From contig NZ_JADBGF010000001.1 of the NCBI RefSeq assembly GCF_014873495.1, forward strand, positions 992,001 through 1,056,000: 64,000 bases of DNA, written 5' to 3'. Made by a program: the position numbers and the translations under genes. The DNA comes from Streptomyces stelliscabiei. Its GTDB lineage: Bacteria > Actinomycetota > Actinomycetes > Streptomycetales > Streptomycetaceae. Under the pieces are notes generated by a model. That model worked only from the letters and a program-made list of their open reading frames with translations. It did not search any database and was not told the DNA's origin. Positions 8,901 to 21,998 of this stretch are shown in pieces (positions within the stretch are counted from its first letter, which is position 1; every line of letters begins with the position of its first letter).

Positions 8901-11900
8901 GCCGCTGGCACGCGCTCACCGGCGTACCGCTGCACAACCTGTACGGGCCGACCGAGGCGGCCGTCGACGTCACGTACCACCCGTACGCCCCCGACCAGGA
9001 CCGGGGCGCCGCGGTGCCCATCGGGCGCCCCGTGTGGAACACCGGCCTGCGGGTCCTGGACGCCTGTCTGCGGCCCGTCCCCGACGGCGTCCCGGGTGAG
9101 CTGTACCTGACCGGCGTCCAGCTCGCCCGTGGGTACCACGCCCGCCCGGCGCTGACCGCAGAGCGCTTCACCGCCGACCCGTACGGGCCGCCCGGCAGCC
9201 GGATGTACCGCACCGGTGACCTGGTCCGGCGGCGCGCGGACGGGGTGATCGAGTACCTGGGCCGCACGGACCGGCAGGTCAAGCTGCGCGGCAACCGGAT
9301 CGAACTCGGCGAGATCGAGGCGGCCCTCGTCCGGCTGCCGGAGGTCGCGCAGGCCGCCGTGACGGTACGCGAGGACGCGCTGGTCGCCTACGTCGTCCCG
9401 GCCGGAGGCACCACCGACGCGAGCGGCCTCCGCGAGGCCCTGGCCGACGCGCTCCCTGCCCCCATGGTTCCGGGTGCCTGGGTGCTCCTCGACACGCTGC
9501 CGCTCACCCCGAGCGGCAAGCTGGACCGAGCCGCGCTGCCCGCCCCGCAGGCCGTACGCGGTACCGTCACCCGCGCCCCGGGCACCCCCCGGGAGCAGGT
9601 ACTCGTCGAGATCTTCGCGGCCGTGCTGAAGCTCTCCGAGGTCGGTGTCGACGACGACTTCTTCCTGCTGGGCGGCGACAGCATCAGCTCGATCGCCGTG
9701 TCCAGCCGGGCCCGCCGCGCGGGGCTGGTGATCGGCCCGCGCGAGGTGTTCGAGCACCGCACCCCGGCGGCGCTCGCGGCGACGGCCGCCCTCGACGAGA
9801 CGACCGCGGACGGCACCCCTTCGGCGTCCGCGTTCGCGCTGACCGAGGAGGAGCGGGAGCGCGTCGAGCGGCTCGCGCCGGGCCGCGTCGAGGACGTGTG
9901 GCCCCTCGCCCCGCTCCAGGAGGGCCTGTTCTTCCACTCGAACTTCGACGACAGCTCCCTGGACGTCTACACGGTCCACGAGTCCTTCGACTTCGCCGAC
10001 CGCGTGGACGCCGAGCGGCTGTCGGCGGCCGTGCGCACCCTGCTGGCCCGCAACCCCAGCCTGCGGGCCGGGTTCACCAGCGAAGGGCTGCGCCAGCCGG
10101 TGCAGTTCATCGTGCGGGACGCCGCCGTCCCGCTGACCGAGGTGGACCTCGCCGGGCTCCCGGCCGCCGAACAGGACCGCAGGATGCGGGAGTTGCTGGA
10201 CGACTCACGCGCCCGGCGCTTCGACCTCACCCGCCCCCTGCTCTTCCGGATGCTGCTGGTACGGCTCGGCGAGGAGCGCGGCGACCGGCTGGTCGTCGGC
10301 CGTCATCTGATCCTGTGGGACGGCTGGTCGGCCTGGCTGTTCCTCGACCAGCTGTTCGCGCTGTACGAGAGCGGCGGCGACCCGGCGGGCCTGGCCCGCC
10401 CCGGCTCCTACCGCGACTACCTGACCTGGCTGGAACGGCAGGACGACACCGAGGCCACCCGGGCGTGGCGGGCGGCCCTGTCCGGTTTCGAGGAGCCCAC
10501 GCTGCTGGTGCCGGCCGCCGACGACCGGGGGCGGGAGCCCGTGATCCCGGAGCAGTTGGACGCGGTCCTGGACGTGACGGTCGCGGAGCGGCTGCGGGAC
10601 ACCGCACGCACCCACGGTCTGACCCTCAACACCGTGCTCAACGCGGCCTGGGGACTGGTCCTGGCCGGTGCCACGGGCCGTACCGACATCGCGTTCGGTA
10701 CGACGGTCGCCGGGCGGCCCAGCGAGGTGCCGGACGTCGAGAACGTGATCGGCATGTTCCTCAACACCGTGCCCGCGCGCATCGCCTTCGACCCGCGTGA
10801 GCCGGTCCTCGCTCTGCTGCGCCGCGTCCAGGGCGAGCGGCTGGAGGTCATGCCGTACGAGCACCTGGGCCTCGGTGTGCTGCAGGCCGAGTCGGGTCAC
10901 CGACGGCTGTTCGACACGCTGTTCGTGCTGCGCAACTCTGACACCGACGAGCGGCTGGCCGAACTGCGCGAACGGCACGGTGCGACGGCCGTCGCCAACG
11001 TGGACGCCACGCACTACCCGGCGAACCTGGTCGTCACGCCCGGCGACCGCGTGCGGGCCACCCTCGCCTACCGGCCCGACCTGCTGGACGGCGCCTACGC
11101 GCAGAGCCTGTTGGACCGCTTCGTGCTGCTGGTCGGCCGTCTGGTGGCCGACCCGCACGCGCCCGTCGGCTCGCTGGACTCCCTGCTGCCCGCCGAGGCC
11201 GTCGCACTCGCCCGCCAGGAGGCGGAGCAGCGGCAGCCCGTGCCGCACGAGACGGTGGCGGACATGCTGGCCGCGCAGGCCGCCCGGACCCCGGACGAGA
11301 CCGCCCTGGTCTTCGGCGCGCAGACCCTCACCTATGCCGAACTCGACGAGCGCTGCGACCGGATGGCCCGGCTGCTGCTCGCGCGGGGCGCCGGTCCCGA
11401 GCGGGTGATCGGGCTCGGGCTGCCGCGCTCGATCGACATGGTGGTGGCGCTGTTCGCCGTACTGCGGACGGGGTCGGCGTATCTGCCGCTGGAGCTGGAC
11501 CACCCCGCCGACCGGCTGTCGCTGATGCTGGCCGACGCCCGCCCGCTGCTCCTGCTGTCCACGGCGGGCGTGTCGGCGACGCTGACGGGCGACACGCCCC
11601 GCGTGCTGCTCGACGACCCGGCGGTGGCGGCCGAACTGGCGGCCTCCCCGGCCGGTCCGGTGTCGGTGTCCTTCAGCCTGGACCACCCGGCGTACGTGAT
11701 CTACACCTCGGGGTCGACGGGCCGTCCCAAGGGCGTCGTCACGCCGTACCTCGGCCTGACGAACATGCAGCTCAACCACCAGAAGGAGATCTTCGCCCCG
11801 GCGATCGCGTCGGCGGGCGGACGGCGGCTGCGCATCGCGCACACGGTGTCGTTCGCGTTCGACATGTCCTGGGAGGAGCTGCTGTGGCTCGTCGAGGGGC

Positions 11901-14900
11901 ACGAGGTGCACGTCTGCGACGAGGAGCTGCGGCGGGACGCGACCGCGCTGGTGGCCTACTGCGAGGAACACCGCGTCGACGTCGTCAACGTGACCCCGAC
12001 CTACGCCCATCTCCTGCTGGAGGAGGGCCTGTTGGAGGGGCACCGACCGCCGCTGGTGCTGCTCGGCGGCGAGGCCGTCACCGAGACGGTGTGGAACACG
12101 CTGCGGGACACGGAGGGGACGTACGGCTACAACCTGTACGGCCCGACCGAGTACACGATCAACACGCTCGGCGGTGGCACCGAGGACAGCGCCACCCCGA
12201 CCGTCGGCAAGCCCATCCGCGCCACCCGGGCCCGCGTCCTCGACACCTGGCTGCGGCCGGTGCCGGACGGTGTGGCCGGTGAGCTGTACATCGCGGGCGT
12301 CGGTCTGGCGCGCGGCTATCTCGATCGGCCCGGCCTGACCGCCGAGCGGTTCGTGGCCGACCCGTACGGGCGGCCGGGCGAGCGGATGTACCGCACCGGC
12401 GACCTCGTACGCCGCCGCCCGGACGGCAATCTGGACTTCCTCGGCCGTACCGACGACCAGGTCAAGATCCGGGGCCACCGGGTGGAGCTGGGTGAGATCG
12501 AGACCGCGCTCGTCCAGCACCCCGAGGTGTCCCGGGCAGCCGTCGTCGCCCGCGACGACCTCCATGCCCCCGGCACGAAGCGTCTGGTCGGCTATGTCGT
12601 CCCGGCCGAACCGGACGCCGAGGCACGCGAGTCGGCCGAGCGGGAGCAGATCGGTGAGTGGCGGGAGATCTACTCCGCCGAGTACACCGAGATCGGCACC
12701 GCCCTGTTCACCGAGGACTTCGCCGGCTGGGACAGCTCCTACGACGGCTCCCCCATCCCGGTGGAGCACATGCGGGAGTGGCGTGAGGCCACCGTGGAGC
12801 GCATCCGCGAACTCGGCCCCCGCCGCATCCTGGAGATCGGCGTCGGCTCGGGCCTGCTGCTGTCGAAGCTCGCCCCGGACGCCGAGGCGTACTGGGCCAC
12901 CGACTTCGCCGCGCCCGTGATCCGCAAGCTCACCGAGGGCGTGCGGAGCGACCCCGCGCTGGCCGGGAAGGTCGAACTGCGCTGCCAGCCCGCCGAGGTG
13001 ACCGACGGCCTGCCCACCGGCTACTTCGACACGGTCGTCATCAACTCCGTCGTCCAGTACTTCCCGAGCCTGGACCACCTCCACCAGGTCATCCGGGGCG
13101 CGCTGGGCCTGCTCGCGCCCGGCGGCGCCCTGTTCCTCGGCGACATCCGGGACCTGCGGCAGGCCCGGGTGTTCCAGGCCGGCATCCAGGCCGCCCGCGC
13201 CGACGCGCACACCGAGCCGGAGAGTCTGCGCCGGGCCGTGGAGCGGGGCCTCGCGCTGGAGAAGGAACTCCTCGTCGACCCGGACTGGTTCACCACCCTC
13301 GGCGTCGGCGTCGACCTGCGCACCAAGGCGGGCCGCCACCACAACGAACTGACCCGCTACCGGTACGACGTGGTGCTGTACGAGGGGGACGCCGGGCTCT
13401 CGCTGGACGGCGTCCCGGCCGTCGTCTGGACCGGCCGGGACGCGCTCCTCGCCCGCCTCGACGGCACGACACCGCTGCGGGTGCGGGGTGTCCCGGACGC
13501 CCGCACGGCCGGTGACCTGGCCGGGCTGCGCGCCCTGGACACCGGCCGGCCGACGGCCGTCGCGGCGACGGGCGTGGAACCGGAGGACCTGCGGAAGACT
13601 GCCGAGGCGCGCGGCTACCGGCTGCTCACCACCTGGTCGGCCGAGCCGGGCTCCTACGAGGCCGTCTTCGTGTCCGGCGACCTGAACCCCGGCGCCGGCA
13701 CCGCCCGCACGGCGGGCCTGTACCGGCCGCGCGCCGACCGGGGCGACGACGCCCCGTACGCCAACACCCCGGCCGCCGGGCGCGGTCACACCGCGCTCGT
13801 CAGGCGGCTCCGCGACGACCTCGGCCAGCGGCTGCCCGGCTACATGGTGCCCGCCGCCTTCGTGGTCCTGCCCGGACTGCCGATGAACGACAACGGCAAG
13901 CTCGACGTCCGCGCCCTGCCGGACGCCGAGCCCGCGGTCGCCCTGTCGGCCGGGCGCGGCCCGCGCACCCCCGTCGAGGAGGTGCTGTGCCGCCTCTTCG
14001 CCGAGGTGTTGGGCCTGCCCCGCACCGGCGCCGAGGACAACTTCTTCGACCTGGGCGGTCATTCGCTGCTCGCGACCCGGCTGATCAGCCGCGCCCGCAC
14101 CGAGCTGGGCGCCGAACTGGCCATCCGCGACCTGTTCGAGGCACCCACCCCGGAGACGCTGGCGCTGCGCGCGGCCACCGGGCAGCCGGCCCGGCCCGTG
14201 CTGGAGCCCGCCGCCGAACGACCCGCCCGTATCCCGCTGTCGGCCGCCCAGCGCCGGCTGTGGCTCGTGGAGCGGATCACCGGCGACGGTGTCGCGTACA
14301 ACTTCCCGCTGGTGTTCCGGCTTCGCGGCGCCCTTGACCTCGACGCGCTGCGCGCCGCCCTGCGCGATGTGACGGACCGCCACGAAGCCCTGCGGACACG
14401 GTTCGTGGAGGCGGACGGTGAGCCGTACCAGTGGATCGCGGCGCCCGGTGAGGCCGAGCCCGCGTTCCTGTTCTCCGAAGGCACCGAGGCGGGGCTCGCG
14501 GGGTGGATCGAGGACGCCCAGCGCCGCCCGTTCGACCTGGGCCGCGACCTCCCGGCGCGGGCCGGGGTGCTGCGGCTGGCCGACGACGACCACGTGGTGG
14601 CCGTCGTCCTGCACCACATCACCACCGACGAGTGGTCCGACCGCCCCTTCCTCGCCGACCTGCACCGCGCCTATGCGGCCCGCGCCGCGGGCGGGGCGCC
14701 CGAGTGGGCTGCGCTGCCGGTGCAGTACGCCGACTACACCCTCTGGCAGGAGCGGCTGCTCGCCGAGGTGGAGGAGGGACAACTCGCCTACTGGAAGCAG
14801 GCTCTGAGCGGGCTCCCGGAGGAGGTCCCGCTGCCCCTGGACCGGCCGGGGGCGGCCCGCGCCACCGGGCGCGGGGCCGTGGTCCGCGCCACGCTCCCGG

Positions 14901-17900
14901 GCTCCACCGGGGACGCGCTGCGCGACCTCGCCGGCACCCACCAGGTCAGTATGTTCATGCTGTTCCAGGCCGCCACGGCGGCGCTGCTGCACCGGCTGGG
15001 CGCCGGGGACGACATCCCGCTCGGCGCGCCCATCGCGGGCCGCACCGACAGCGCGGTGGACGATCTGGTGGGCTTCTTCGTCAACACGCTGGTGCTGCGC
15101 ACCGATCTGTCCGGCACCCCCTCCTTCGAGGGGCTCCTCGGCCGGGTGCGGGAGGCGGCCCTGGCCGCGTTCGAGCACCAGGACGTGCCGTTCGACCGGG
15201 TCGTCGAGGCCGTCAACCCGGTCCGGACCGCCGACCGCAACCCGCTCTTCCAGGTCATGCTCGGCTACCACCACCGGCCCGACGGCGACCCGGACCTCTT
15301 CGGGCTGCCCACCGAGTGGTTCGACATGGACAACGGCATGGCGAAGTTCGACCTGGACTTCACCTTCGTCGACCACGGCCCCGGCCAGGACATGGCCCTG
15401 CTGCTGGAGTACGCCACCGACCTCACCGACGAGGAGACCGCCGCCGGGCTCGCCGAGCGGCTGCTGCGGCTGCTGGAGCGGGTCGTCGCGGAGCCGTCCC
15501 GGCCGCTGCGCTCCCTCGACGTCCTCACCGACGCGGAGGAGACGGCCGTCGCGGCCGTCTGGAACGACACCGCCCGCCCCCTGGAGACCCGGTCCGTCCC
15601 GGAGATCCTCGACGACGTCGTCCGCGCCCGGCCCGACGCGCCCGCCCTCGTCACGGGGGCGTCCCGGCTCACCTTCCGGGAGCTGGGCGAGCGGGTGGAC
15701 GCGGTCGCCCGGCTGCTGCTGCGCCGGGGCGCCGCCGCCGAGCGCGTGGTCGGACTCGCCCTGCCCCGGCACCTGATGGTCCCGGCGCTCCTCGGCGTCC
15801 TGAAGTCCGGCGCCGCCTATCTGCCGCTCGACCCCGAATATCCCGCCGACCGGCTGGAGTTCATGCTCCGCGACGCGGCCCCGCTGTGCGTGCTCACCAC
15901 GGCGGAGCTGGCGGCGAAGCTGCCGCAGGGGTGTCCGGTCGTCCTGATCGACGACCGGCTCCCGGACGTGGAGGAGGCGTCGGCGGCCCTGCCGCCCGCC
16001 CCCGCCGGCTCCGCCTATCTCATCTTCACCTCCGGTTCCACCGGTGCTCCCAAGGGCGTCGTCGGCACCCACCGCGGCCTGAGCAACTTCTTCGCCGCCC
16101 ACCGCGACGACCTGATCCGGCCCGCCGAGCGGTCCCTCGGCCGCGACCGGCTGCGGGCCGTGCACGCGGCCTCGTTCAGCTTCGACGGTTCCTGGGAGCC
16201 GCTGATCTGGCTGCTCGGCGGCCACGAACTGCACGTCACCGACGAGGCCGTGATGGCCGACCCGGCCGCGCTGCTCACCTACCTCGGCCGGGAGGACATC
16301 GACTTCCTCGACGTCACCCCGACCTACCTGCGCGAGCTGATCCACCACGGCTTCCTGGAGCCCGGCGCCCACCTGCCCGGTGTGATCGCCGTGGGCGGCG
16401 AGGCGACCCCGGCCCCGCTCTGGGAGCGCCTGTGCGCCCTGCCCGGCACCCAGGTCCACGACCTGTACGGGCCCACCGAGAGCGCGGTCGACGCCTACGG
16501 CTGGCACGGCGACGCCACCGGCCGCTGGGCCGCGCCCCTGGACAACATCCGTGCCCACGTCCTGGACGAGCTGCTGCGGCCCGTCCCCGTGGGGGTCACC
16601 GGTGAGCTCTACCTCGCCGGCGAGGGCCTGGCGCGGGGTTACCTCAACCGGCCGGGGCTGACCGCCGAGCGGTTCACGGCGGACCCGTTCGGCGCGCCCG
16701 GCACCCGGATGTACCGCACGGGCGACCTCGTACGACGCCGCCGCGACGGCTCCCTGGAATTCCTGGGCCGCGCCGACGGACAGGTCAAGCTGCGCGGTTT
16801 CCGCATCGAACTCGGGGAGATCGAGGCGCTGCTCGCCGACCACCCCGACGTGGCCACGGCCGCCGTGGTGGTCCGCGAGGACACCCCGGGCGTGCGCAGG
16901 CTCGTCGCCTACGTCCTCCCGGGCGCCGGGCGCGTCCCCGACCCGGCGGAGCTGCGCGGCCACACGGCCGGGTCCCTGCCCGCGCACATGGTGCCGTCCG
17001 CCTTCGTCACGGTCGCGGCCCTGCCGCGCACGGTCGCGGGCAAGCTCGACGAGAAGGCGCTCCCCGCGCCCGACCTCACCGCGCCCAGCTCCGGCCGCAG
17101 GCCCCGCACCCCGCGCGAGGACCTGCTGTGCGAGGCGTTCGCCGCCGTCCTGGACGTGCCCGAGGTGGGCGTCGACGACGACTTCTTCGCGCTCGGCGGC
17201 CACTCGCTGCTCGCGATGCGCCTGACCGCGCGCGTCCGGACGGTGCTCGGCGCCGAGGTGTCGCTGCGCACGGTCTTCGACGCGCCGACTCCGGCCCGGC
17301 TCGCCCGGCACCTCGCCGGCACCGCCGACGCCACGGGCACCACCCGTCCGGCCCTGACGGCCCGGACGCGTCCCGAGCGGCTGCCGCTGTCCTCCGCCCA
17401 GCAGCGCCTGTGGGTGCTGTACCAGGTGGAGGGCCCCAGCGCGACGTACAACATCCCCTCGGCCTGGCGGCTGACGGGCGCGCTGGACGTGGCGGCGCTG
17501 CGGGCCGCCGTGCACGACGTGGTCGTCCGGCACGAGACGCTGCGCACGGTCTTCCCCGACGACGAGGGCCGGGCCCACCAGCTGGTGCTGACGCCCGAGC
17601 AGGTCCGCGTCCCGTTCGAGGTCGTCGACACCGACGACGAGCTGTTGCCGGACCTGCTCGCGGAGGCCGGTGCGTACGGCTTCGCGCTGGACCGTGAACT
17701 CCCTCTGCGCGTGCAGGTGTTCCGTACCGGCGACGAGGACTGGACCGTTCTGCTGTTGCTGCACCACATCGCCGGGGACGAGTGGTCGGAGGGCCCGCTC
17801 CACCGGGACCTCGCACTCGCCTACGCCGCCCGTACGGCCGGACACTCCCCTGCGTGGGAGCCGCTGCCCGTGCAGTACGCCGACTACACGCTGTGGCAGC

Positions 17901-20900
17901 GGGAGGTCCTGGGCGACGAGAGGGACGAGGACAGCCTCGCCGCCCGCCAGCTCGCCCACTGGAAGCAGGCACTGGCCGGGCTGCCCGAGGAGCTGGCGCT
18001 GCCCGTGGACCGGGCCCGCCCGCTGGAGGCGACCTACCGCGGTGGCTCCGCCGGCCTGTGGCTGGACGCCGAACTCACCGCCGCCCTGCACGCGTTGGCC
18101 CGCGACAACGGGGCCAGCGTGTTCATGGTGCTGCAGGCGGCCGTGGCCACCCTGCTGTCGCGGCTCGGGGCGGGGCACGACATCCCGATCGGCAGTCCGA
18201 TCTCCGGGCGCACGGACGCCGGGCTGGACGACCTGGTCGGGTTCTTCCTCAACACGCTGGTGCTGCGCACCGACACCTCCGGCGATCCGACGTTCCGGGA
18301 GCTGCTCGGCCGGGTCAGGGAGGCCGACCTGGCCGCGTTCGACCACCAGGACGTGCCCTTCGAGCGGCTGGTGGAGGTGGTCAACCCGGCCCGGTCGCTC
18401 GCCCGTCACCCGCTGTTCCAGGTGATGGTCGTGTACCTGGCGTCGGGCGGCGACGACACCGGACTGCCCGGGCTGGACACCCGCCGGGACGACGTGGCGC
18501 AGACGACCGCCAAGTTCGACCTGTCCTTCGACTTCGTCGAACGCGGCGACGGCACCGGGGTGGACGGTGTGCTGGAGTACAGCGCCGACCTGTTCGACCA
18601 CGCCACCGCCCAGTCGTTCGCGGACCGGCTGCTGCGCGTCCTGCGGGCCGTGACCGCCGACCCGGACACGGCACTCGCGAGCGTCGACATCCTCGGCGCG
18701 GACGAGCGGGCCCGCCTGGTCGGCGGCTGGCACAGCAGGCCCGCGGCCGGCGCGCCGACCACGGTGCCCGCCCTGTTCGAGGAGCGGGCGCGCCTCCACG
18801 GCGACCTGCCCGCCGCCGCGTCCGACGGGGTGGAGCTGACGTTCGCCGAACTCAACGCGGACGCCAACCGGTTGGCCCGGCTGCTGGTGGAGGCGGGCGC
18901 CGGCCCCGAGCGGTTCGTGGCGCTCGCGCTGCCCCGCACCGCGCACTTCCTCACGGCCGTCCTCGCGGTCCACAAGGCGGGCGCCGGCTATCTGCCGCTC
19001 GACCCGGACGCCCCGGTCGAGCGCACCGCCGACGTCCTCGCCGACGCCGGACCGGTCCTCACCCTGACCACCCGCGCCCTGGCGGCCACGCTGCCGCCCG
19101 GCACGACGCCCCTGCTGCTGGACGACCCCGGCACCCGGGACCGCCTCGCGGCCCAGGACCCCGCCGACCTCACCGACGCCGACCGCGCCGCCCCGCTGAC
19201 GCCCCGGCACCCGGCGTACGTCATCTACACCTCGGGCTCCACCGGCCGCCCCAAGGGCGTGGTGATCACCCACGAGACCCTCGGCACCCTGTTCCACAGC
19301 CACCGCGAGACGCTCTACGCGCCCGCGGTCGAGGCGGCCGGGCGGCGCCATCTGCGGGTCGGCCACGCCTGGTCGTTCTTCTTCGACGCCTCCTGGCAGC
19401 CGCAGTTGTGGCTGCTGGACGGGCACTGCGTCCATGTGCTGTCCGAAGAGGTCCGCCGCGACCCCGAACTGGTCACCGAGGCCGTGCTCCGGCACCGCTT
19501 CGACTTCCTGGAGGTCACGCCGTCGTTCTTCACGCAGATGGCCGACAGCGGTCTGCTGCGGGGCGGCGACTGCCCGCTCGCGGTGGTCGGCGTGGGCGGC
19601 GAGGCCGTCCCCGTCGCCCTGTGGAAGCGGCTGTCCGAACTGCCCGGCACCGAGGCGTTCAACCTGTACGGGCCGACCGAGTCGACCGTGGACGCCCTCG
19701 TGGGACGCGTCCGCGACAGCGAACGCCCGCTCGTGGGACGGCCGGTGGCCGGCACCCGGGCGTACGTCCTCGACGACCGTCTGCAGCCGCTGCCACCCGG
19801 CGTTCCCGGCGAGCTGTACCTCGCGGGCGGCGGTCTCGCCCGCGGCTACCTGGGCGGCCCCGCCCTGACGGCCGAGCGGTTCGTCGCCGACCCCTTCGGT
19901 CCCGCCGGATCCCGGCTGTACCGCACGGGCGACCTGGCCCGCTGGACCGCCGACGGCCGGATCGACTACCTGGGCCGCGCCGACGACCAGGTCAAGATCC
20001 GCGGGTTCCGCATCGAGCCCGCCGAGATCGAGGCGGCCCTCACCTCCCACCCGGAGGTCGGGCAGGCCCTGGTGACCGTCCACCAGGACGGCCCACGCAA
20101 GCTGCTCGTGGCCTACGTCGTACCCGCCCCGGACACCGCGCCCGACCCGGCACGGCTGCGCTCCCATGTCGGCGGCCGGCTCCCGGACCACATGGTCCCG
20201 GCGGCCGTCGTCGCCCTGGAGCGGTTCCCCCAGCTGGCCAACGGCAAGCTGGACCGGTCCGCGCTGCCCGCGCCCGACTTCTCCGCCCTGTCCTCCGGAC
20301 GGGCGCCCGCGACCCCCGTGGAGGAGCTGCTGTGCACGGTCGTCGCGGAGGTACTGGGGCTCGAACAGGTCGGTGTGGACGACGACTTCTTCGCCCTGGG
20401 CGGTGACAGCATCGTCGCCATGCAGCTCGTGGGCCGGGCCCGCGCGGCCGGTCTGCGGATCAGCCCGAGGCTGGTGTTCCGGCACCGCACGGTGGCCGCG
20501 CTCGGCACCGTCGCGGAGGCGGCCGAGGTCGGCGCGCCGCGCCCGGCGGACGACGGCACCGGCAGCGTGCCGCTCACCCCGGTCATGCACTGGCTGCGCG
20601 AACTGGGCGGTCCCTTCGCCGCCTACCACCAGGCGGCCCTGGTCCGCACCCCGGCGGAGCTGGACCTGCCCGGTCTGACGACCGTGCTCCAGGCGCTCGC
20701 CGACCGCCACGACCTGCTCCGCGCCGCCCTGGTCCGGCCCTCCCGCGAGGACACCGAGAACTGGTCCCTGCACGTGCCGCCCGTCGGCGCGGTCGACGCG
20801 ACCGGCTGGATCGACCGGGTCGACGTGTCCGGTCTGGACGCCGCCGCGCTGGGCGAGACCGTACGGCGGCACACCACCGCGGCACGGGCGTCGCTCGACC

Positions 20901-21967
20901 CGGATGCCGGGATCATGGTCAGGGCCGTGTGGTTCGACGCGGGCGACGCGCCCGGCCGGCTGCTGCTGATGGGCCATCACCTCGTCGTGGACGGGGTCTC
21001 CTGGCGGGTGCTGCTGCCCGACCTCGAAGCGGCCTGGCGGGACGTCTCGGCCGGCCGGCCCGTCGGCCTGCTGCCCGTCGAGACGTCGTTCGCCCGCTGG
21101 TCCCGGCTGCTCACCGACCTCGCCCAGGCACCGGAGCGGGAGGCCGAACTGCCCGTGTGGGAGGCGATCCTCGACGGCGGCGCGGAGTCCCTGCCGCTCA
21201 TCCGGGAGCGCGATCCCGACCGCGACACCACCGCCACCCAGCGCGAGGTCGTGCTCCGGCTGCCCGCCGAGCACACCGGACCGCTGCTGTCGGCCGTGCC
21301 CGCCGCTTTCGGCGCCGCCGTCAACGACGTGCTGCTCGCCGGACTCGCCCTCGCCTTCGCCGACCTGCGGCGGCGCGACGGCGGCACGGACACCTCGGTG
21401 CTGGTCGACCTCGAAGGCCACGGCCGCGAGGAGGAGCTGGGCGGCGACGGCGTCGACCTCTCCCGTACGGTCGGCTGGTTCACCAGCGTCTACCCGGTCC
21501 GCCTCGACGCGGGCCCGGCCGACCCCGCCGACGCCTTCGCCGGCGGTCCGGCCGCCGAGGAGGCCGTACGCCGGGTGCGCGAGCATCTGGCGGCGCTGCC
21601 CGCCAACGGCGTCGGGTACGGGCTGCTCCGGCACCTCAACCCCCGTACCCGTGAGGTGCTGGCGGCCCACGAGCCGCCGCGCGTGGAGTTCAACTACCTG
21701 GGCCGGTTCGGCATCCCGGAGGAGACGGACTGGTCGTACGCGCCGGAGGAGGACGCGGCGGACATCGGGTCGGAGGACTCGATGCGGGAGGGGCACGCGC
21801 TGGAGATCAACGTGGTGACCGAGGACCGGGCGGAGGGGCCGGTGCTGGCCGCGCACTGGTCGTACCTGGAAGGACTGCTGCCGCGCGACACGGTCCAGGA
21901 TCTCGCCGAGACCTGGTTCCGGGCCCTGAGGGGGCTCGTCGCGTGGGCGGAGCGGAACCCGAAGTGA
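2993..21967 (+). CDS. Five-module siderophore NRPS with two N-methyltransferase inserts and terminal epimerase
   Basis: Assembles a hydroxamate siderophore pentapeptide (about 6,324 aa). GTG 2993 is preferred because GGAAGG lies 9 nt upstream; GTG 2975 lacks a ribosome site. Domains in order (residues): C remnant lacking HHxxxDG (1-200); A1 (213-1135) enclosing methyltransferase (729-956); PCP1 (Ser1176); C2 (1243-1674, HHIVADG at 1381); A2 (1693-2187); PCP2 (Ser2230); C3 (2299-2729, HLILWDG at 2438); A3 (2753-3644) enclosing methyltransferase (3241-3463); PCP3 (Ser3691); C4 and C5 (HHITTDE at 3874, HHIAGDE at 4924); A4, PCP4 (Ser4738); A5, PCP5 (Ser5806); epimerase (5860-6324, HHLVVDG at 5995). 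Hand-read specificity codes: DVWILGATNK, DVWHLSLVDK (serine), DMENLGLINK (the coelichelin N5-hydroxyornithine code as I recall it), DGEDAGLVDK and DAQEGGLVDK (acidic position 278, suggesting ornithine-type). There is no thioesterase. A scabichelin-like product is inference. Confidence 0.96.
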   Translation: MCGTEEVLAYWRRLLTSLPLEISLPADRPHPPQPLFERDTRVLADVPDAPDAVRLAAFVALLHRYTGATDLTVGHDGLPLRVSVDHEPSFAELVRRVTQAHEEAQTHRVPVGLLVEELRPRPTRGGGLFFNTAFATAARPATDLPAPVDMLLEVAEGSVRAVYHPGIFDATTIDRLLGHYRTLLADALDRPETPVARLELMSPEEYRQVVIDGNDTAHTVPADTWPAMFAEQVRQRPDAVALVFEDEELTYAELDSRANRLAHALLARGAGPERIVALALPRSAELIVAEVAVLKSGAAYLPIDHDYPADRIAYMLGDARPVCMVTTGETARELPGQADGMTVLELDSPAVAAELAERPAHDPTEADRGGPLTVLNAAYVIYTSGSTGRPKGVALAHSGVAKLVATQSERFGIGPHSRVLQFASPSFDVAFWDLCLGLLSGGRLVVVPAELRVPGAPLADYAHAHGITFMILPPALLAALPDDVHLPPTATLLAGTERVSPELVGRFARGRMMFNAYGPTEATTNSTLGLCDPDIPAGAIVPIGVPDPGTRAYVLDAYLRPVPAGVTGELYLGGAGLARGYLGRPDLTAERFVADPFGEPGERLYRTGDLVRRRADGRLEFLGRADAQVKIRGFRIEPGEIESVLRGHPAVDQVTVVVREDRPGDRRLAAYVVPALDAPRDADPDTRVEEWKELHELLYGAAGSEDAGDVRDAAPADGPGTDPAGSALRENYAGWNSMYDGTPIPVEEMREWRAATVERIRGLGPAGRVLEIGVGSGLILSRIAPDCEAYWGTDLSARAVAALRAQVDTDPELAAKVELRTQPAHDTTGLPTGYFDTVVINSVAQYFPGGDYLADVLRQVAGLLAPGGRIFVGDVRNLRLLRTLRAAVETRRATGAEGEDEDKSALRTAVERSVRWEGELLLDPDFFAALDGFDAEIRIKRATHHNELSRYRYDVVLRPGTPAAARELPETDWAAVGGLAGLGELLAGRPDGIRLAGVPNARLADDLADLRRLDGSSREAASGADPEDVHALAAEHGYRAALTWNGNADDGAFDAVFVLDGPFGPLYRTAGAHPHANRPAPFRDVAALMRTLRGHAAEWLPDYMVPSAFVPLHTLPVTPSGKIDARALPAPDHAAMSAGRAPRTPREKLLCSLYAEVLGLDAVTAEDDFLALGGDSISAIQLLIRARESGLRLTTRDVFRHRTVEALAEAAVERVTEHTADAPLVRVDDTELAEIQGTRPLPVEELLPLTPLQQGFFFHSLTGGADGDTYVVQQVLDLAGPVDGTVLRRAAQSLLDRHAPLRAAFRQLPDGTPVQIITRSAELPWREVDLSAQDGGVREALGDAVAADERARGFDLAAPPLLRCALVRLGDERSRLVLTFHHIVADGWSLPVLHRELMAFYGTDAPPLPDVAPYRGFLRRLAAQDRDAARDAWLDALAGLEEPTRLVDTPADTAPVRPEHVRVELSERTTARLAERAREHGVTLGTVVQGAWGLLLGRLTGRDDVVFGTTVSGRDGEVEGIASMVGLFINTLPTRFRWTSRESLGALLVRLQEEQARLLDHQHLGLAEIQRLTGHAGSGELFDTLVVFENYPAETDLRDASGTVRITGDAFHDAVHYPLALVVKPGRRLDLRLKHHAERLDGDAVRALGDRLARVLEAIAEAPDRAAASVELLSPDEALRAHPAGEERLVAEHTLAEGFAAQVARTPDATAVVFEGERLSYAELDARAEELAVRLRGRGARPGTFVAVAVPRSAELMVALLGVLKSGAAYLPVDLDYPADRVTHMLTDSGATTVITLSATAGRLPERAPAALLLDAHDHEPPAGRPPVPARPDDPAYLIYTSGSTGLPKGVVVTHRAVVNRLAWTQGAYGLGADDRVLQKTPSSFDVSVWEFFWPLLAGATVVLARPDGHRDPAYLAGLVREQAVTTLHFVPSMLEAFLRHDEVTADPTWSASLRRVLSSGEALPVAAASRWHALTGVPLHNLYGPTEAAVDVTYHPYAPDQDRGAAVPIGRPVWNTGLRVLDACLRPVPDGVPGELYLTGVQLARGYHARPALTAERFTADPYGPPGSRMYRTGDLVRRRADGVIEYLGRTDRQVKLRGNRIELGEIEAALVRLPEVAQAAVTVREDALVAYVVPAGGTTDASGLREALADALPAPMVPGAWVLLDTLPLTPSGKLDRAALPAPQAVRGTVTRAPGTPREQVLVEIFAAVLKLSEVGVDDDFFLLGGDSISSIAVSSRARRAGLVIGPREVFEHRTPAALAATAALDETTADGTPSASAFALTEEERERVERLAPGRVEDVWPLAPLQEGLFFHSNFDDSSLDVYTVHESFDFADRVDAERLSAAVRTLLARNPSLRAGFTSEGLRQPVQFIVRDAAVPLTEVDLAGLPAAEQDRRMRELLDDSRARRFDLTRPLLFRMLLVRLGEERGDRLVVGRHLILWDGWSAWLFLDQLFALYESGGDPAGLARPGSYRDYLTWLERQDDTEATRAWRAALSGFEEPTLLVPAADDRGREPVIPEQLDAVLDVTVAERLRDTARTHGLTLNTVLNAAWGLVLAGATGRTDIAFGTTVAGRPSEVPDVENVIGMFLNTVPARIAFDPREPVLALLRRVQGERLEVMPYEHLGLGVLQAESGHRRLFDTLFVLRNSDTDERLAELRERHGATAVANVDATHYPANLVVTPGDRVRATLAYRPDLLDGAYAQSLLDRFVLLVGRLVADPHAPVGSLDSLLPAEAVALARQEAEQRQPVPHETVADMLAAQAARTPDETALVFGAQTLTYAELDERCDRMARLLLARGAGPERVIGLGLPRSIDMVVALFAVLRTGSAYLPLELDHPADRLSLMLADARPLLLLSTAGVSATLTGDTPRVLLDDPAVAAELAASPAGPVSVSFSLDHPAYVIYTSGSTGRPKGVVTPYLGLTNMQLNHQKEIFAPAIASAGGRRLRIAHTVSFAFDMSWEELLWLVEGHEVHVCDEELRRDATALVAYCEEHRVDVVNVTPTYAHLLLEEGLLEGHRPPLVLLGGEAVTETVWNTLRDTEGTYGYNLYGPTEYTINTLGGGTEDSATPTVGKPIRATRARVLDTWLRPVPDGVAGELYIAGVGLARGYLDRPGLTAERFVADPYGRPGERMYRTGDLVRRRPDGNLDFLGRTDDQVKIRGHRVELGEIETALVQHPEVSRAAVVARDDLHAPGTKRLVGYVVPAEPDAEARESAEREQIGEWREIYSAEYTEIGTALFTEDFAGWDSSYDGSPIPVEHMREWREATVERIRELGPRRILEIGVGSGLLLSKLAPDAEAYWATDFAAPVIRKLTEGVRSDPALAGKVELRCQPAEVTDGLPTGYFDTVVINSVVQYFPSLDHLHQVIRGALGLLAPGGALFLGDIRDLRQARVFQAGIQAARADAHTEPESLRRAVERGLALEKELLVDPDWFTTLGVGVDLRTKAGRHHNELTRYRYDVVLYEGDAGLSLDGVPAVVWTGRDALLARLDGTTPLRVRGVPDARTAGDLAGLRALDTGRPTAVAATGVEPEDLRKTAEARGYRLLTTWSAEPGSYEAVFVSGDLNPGAGTARTAGLYRPRADRGDDAPYANTPAAGRGHTALVRRLRDDLGQRLPGYMVPAAFVVLPGLPMNDNGKLDVRALPDAEPAVALSAGRGPRTPVEEVLCRLFAEVLGLPRTGAEDNFFDLGGHSLLATRLISRARTELGAELAIRDLFEAPTPETLALRAATGQPARPVLEPAAERPARIPLSAAQRRLWLVERITGDGVAYNFPLVFRLRGALDLDALRAALRDVTDRHEALRTRFVEADGEPYQWIAAPGEAEPAFLFSEGTEAGLAGWIEDAQRRPFDLGRDLPARAGVLRLADDDHVVAVVLHHITTDEWSDRPFLADLHRAYAARAAGGAPEWAALPVQYADYTLWQERLLAEVEEGQLAYWKQALSGLPEEVPLPLDRPGAARATGRGAVVRATLPGSTGDALRDLAGTHQVSMFMLFQAATAALLHRLGAGDDIPLGAPIAGRTDSAVDDLVGFFVNTLVLRTDLSGTPSFEGLLGRVREAALAAFEHQDVPFDRVVEAVNPVRTADRNPLFQVMLGYHHRPDGDPDLFGLPTEWFDMDNGMAKFDLDFTFVDHGPGQDMALLLEYATDLTDEETAAGLAERLLRLLERVVAEPSRPLRSLDVLTDAEETAVAAVWNDTARPLETRSVPEILDDVVRARPDAPALVTGASRLTFRELGERVDAVARLLLRRGAAAERVVGLALPRHLMVPALLGVLKSGAAYLPLDPEYPADRLEFMLRDAAPLCVLTTAELAAKLPQGCPVVLIDDRLPDVEEASAALPPAPAGSAYLIFTSGSTGAPKGVVGTHRGLSNFFAAHRDDLIRPAERSLGRDRLRAVHAASFSFDGSWEPLIWLLGGHELHVTDEAVMADPAALLTYLGREDIDFLDVTPTYLRELIHHGFLEPGAHLPGVIAVGGEATPAPLWERLCALPGTQVHDLYGPTESAVDAYGWHGDATGRWAAPLDNIRAHVLDELLRPVPVGVTGELYLAGEGLARGYLNRPGLTAERFTADPFGAPGTRMYRTGDLVRRRRDGSLEFLGRADGQVKLRGFRIELGEIEALLADHPDVATAAVVVREDTPGVRRLVAYVLPGAGRVPDPAELRGHTAGSLPAHMVPSAFVTVAALPRTVAGKLDEKALPAPDLTAPSSGRRPRTPREDLLCEAFAAVLDVPEVGVDDDFFALGGHSLLAMRLTARVRTVLGAEVSLRTVFDAPTPARLARHLAGTADATGTTRPALTARTRPERLPLSSAQQRLWVLYQVEGPSATYNIPSAWRLTGALDVAALRAAVHDVVVRHETLRTVFPDDEGRAHQLVLTPEQVRVPFEVVDTDDELLPDLLAEAGAYGFALDRELPLRVQVFRTGDEDWTVLLLLHHIAGDEWSEGPLHRDLALAYAARTAGHSPAWEPLPVQYADYTLWQREVLGDERDEDSLAARQLAHWKQALAGLPEELALPVDRARPLEATYRGGSAGLWLDAELTAALHALARDNGASVFMVLQAAVATLLSRLGAGHDIPIGSPISGRTDAGLDDLVGFFLNTLVLRTDTSGDPTFRELLGRVREADLAAFDHQDVPFERLVEVVNPARSLARHPLFQVMVVYLASGGDDTGLPGLDTRRDDVAQTTAKFDLSFDFVERGDGTGVDGVLEYSADLFDHATAQSFADRLLRVLRAVTADPDTALASVDILGADERARLVGGWHSRPAAGAPTTVPALFEERARLHGDLPAAASDGVELTFAELNADANRLARLLVEAGAGPERFVALALPRTAHFLTAVLAVHKAGAGYLPLDPDAPVERTADVLADAGPVLTLTTRALAATLPPGTTPLLLDDPGTRDRLAAQDPADLTDADRAAPLTPRHPAYVIYTSGSTGRPKGVVITHETLGTLFHSHRETLYAPAVEAAGRRHLRVGHAWSFFFDASWQPQLWLLDGHCVHVLSEEVRRDPELVTEAVLRHRFDFLEVTPSFFTQMADSGLLRGGDCPLAVVGVGGEAVPVALWKRLSELPGTEAFNLYGPTESTVDALVGRVRDSERPLVGRPVAGTRAYVLDDRLQPLPPGVPGELYLAGGGLARGYLGGPALTAERFVADPFGPAGSRLYRTGDLARWTADGRIDYLGRADDQVKIRGFRIEPAEIEAALTSHPEVGQALVTVHQDGPRKLLVAYVVPAPDTAPDPARLRSHVGGRLPDHMVPAAVVALERFPQLANGKLDRSALPAPDFSALSSGRAPATPVEELLCTVVAEVLGLEQVGVDDDFFALGGDSIVAMQLVGRARAAGLRISPRLVFRHRTVAALGTVAEAAEVGAPRPADDGTGSVPLTPVMHWLRELGGPFAAYHQAALVRTPAELDLPGLTTVLQALADRHDLLRAALVRPSREDTENWSLHVPPVGAVDATGWIDRVDVSGLDAAALGETVRRHTTAARASLDPDAGIMVRAVWFDAGDAPGRLLLMGHHLVVDGVSWRVLLPDLEAAWRDVSAGRPVGLLPVETSFARWSRLLTDLAQAPEREAELPVWEAILDGGAESLPLIRERDPDRDTTATQREVVLRLPAEHTGPLLSAVPAAFGAAVNDVLLAGLALAFADLRRRDGGTDTSVLVDLEGHGREEELGGDGVDLSRTVGWFTSVYPVRLDAGPADPADAFAGGPAAEEAVRRVREHLAALPANGVGYGLLRHLNPRTREVLAAHEPPRVEFNYLGRFGIPEETDWSYAPEEDAADIGSEDSMREGHALEINVVTEDRAEGPVLAAHWSYLEGLLPRDTVQDLAETWFRALRGLVAWAERNPK

Positions 21968-21998
21968 GCAAGCAGGCGAAGCGAGAAAGAGGAATGCG

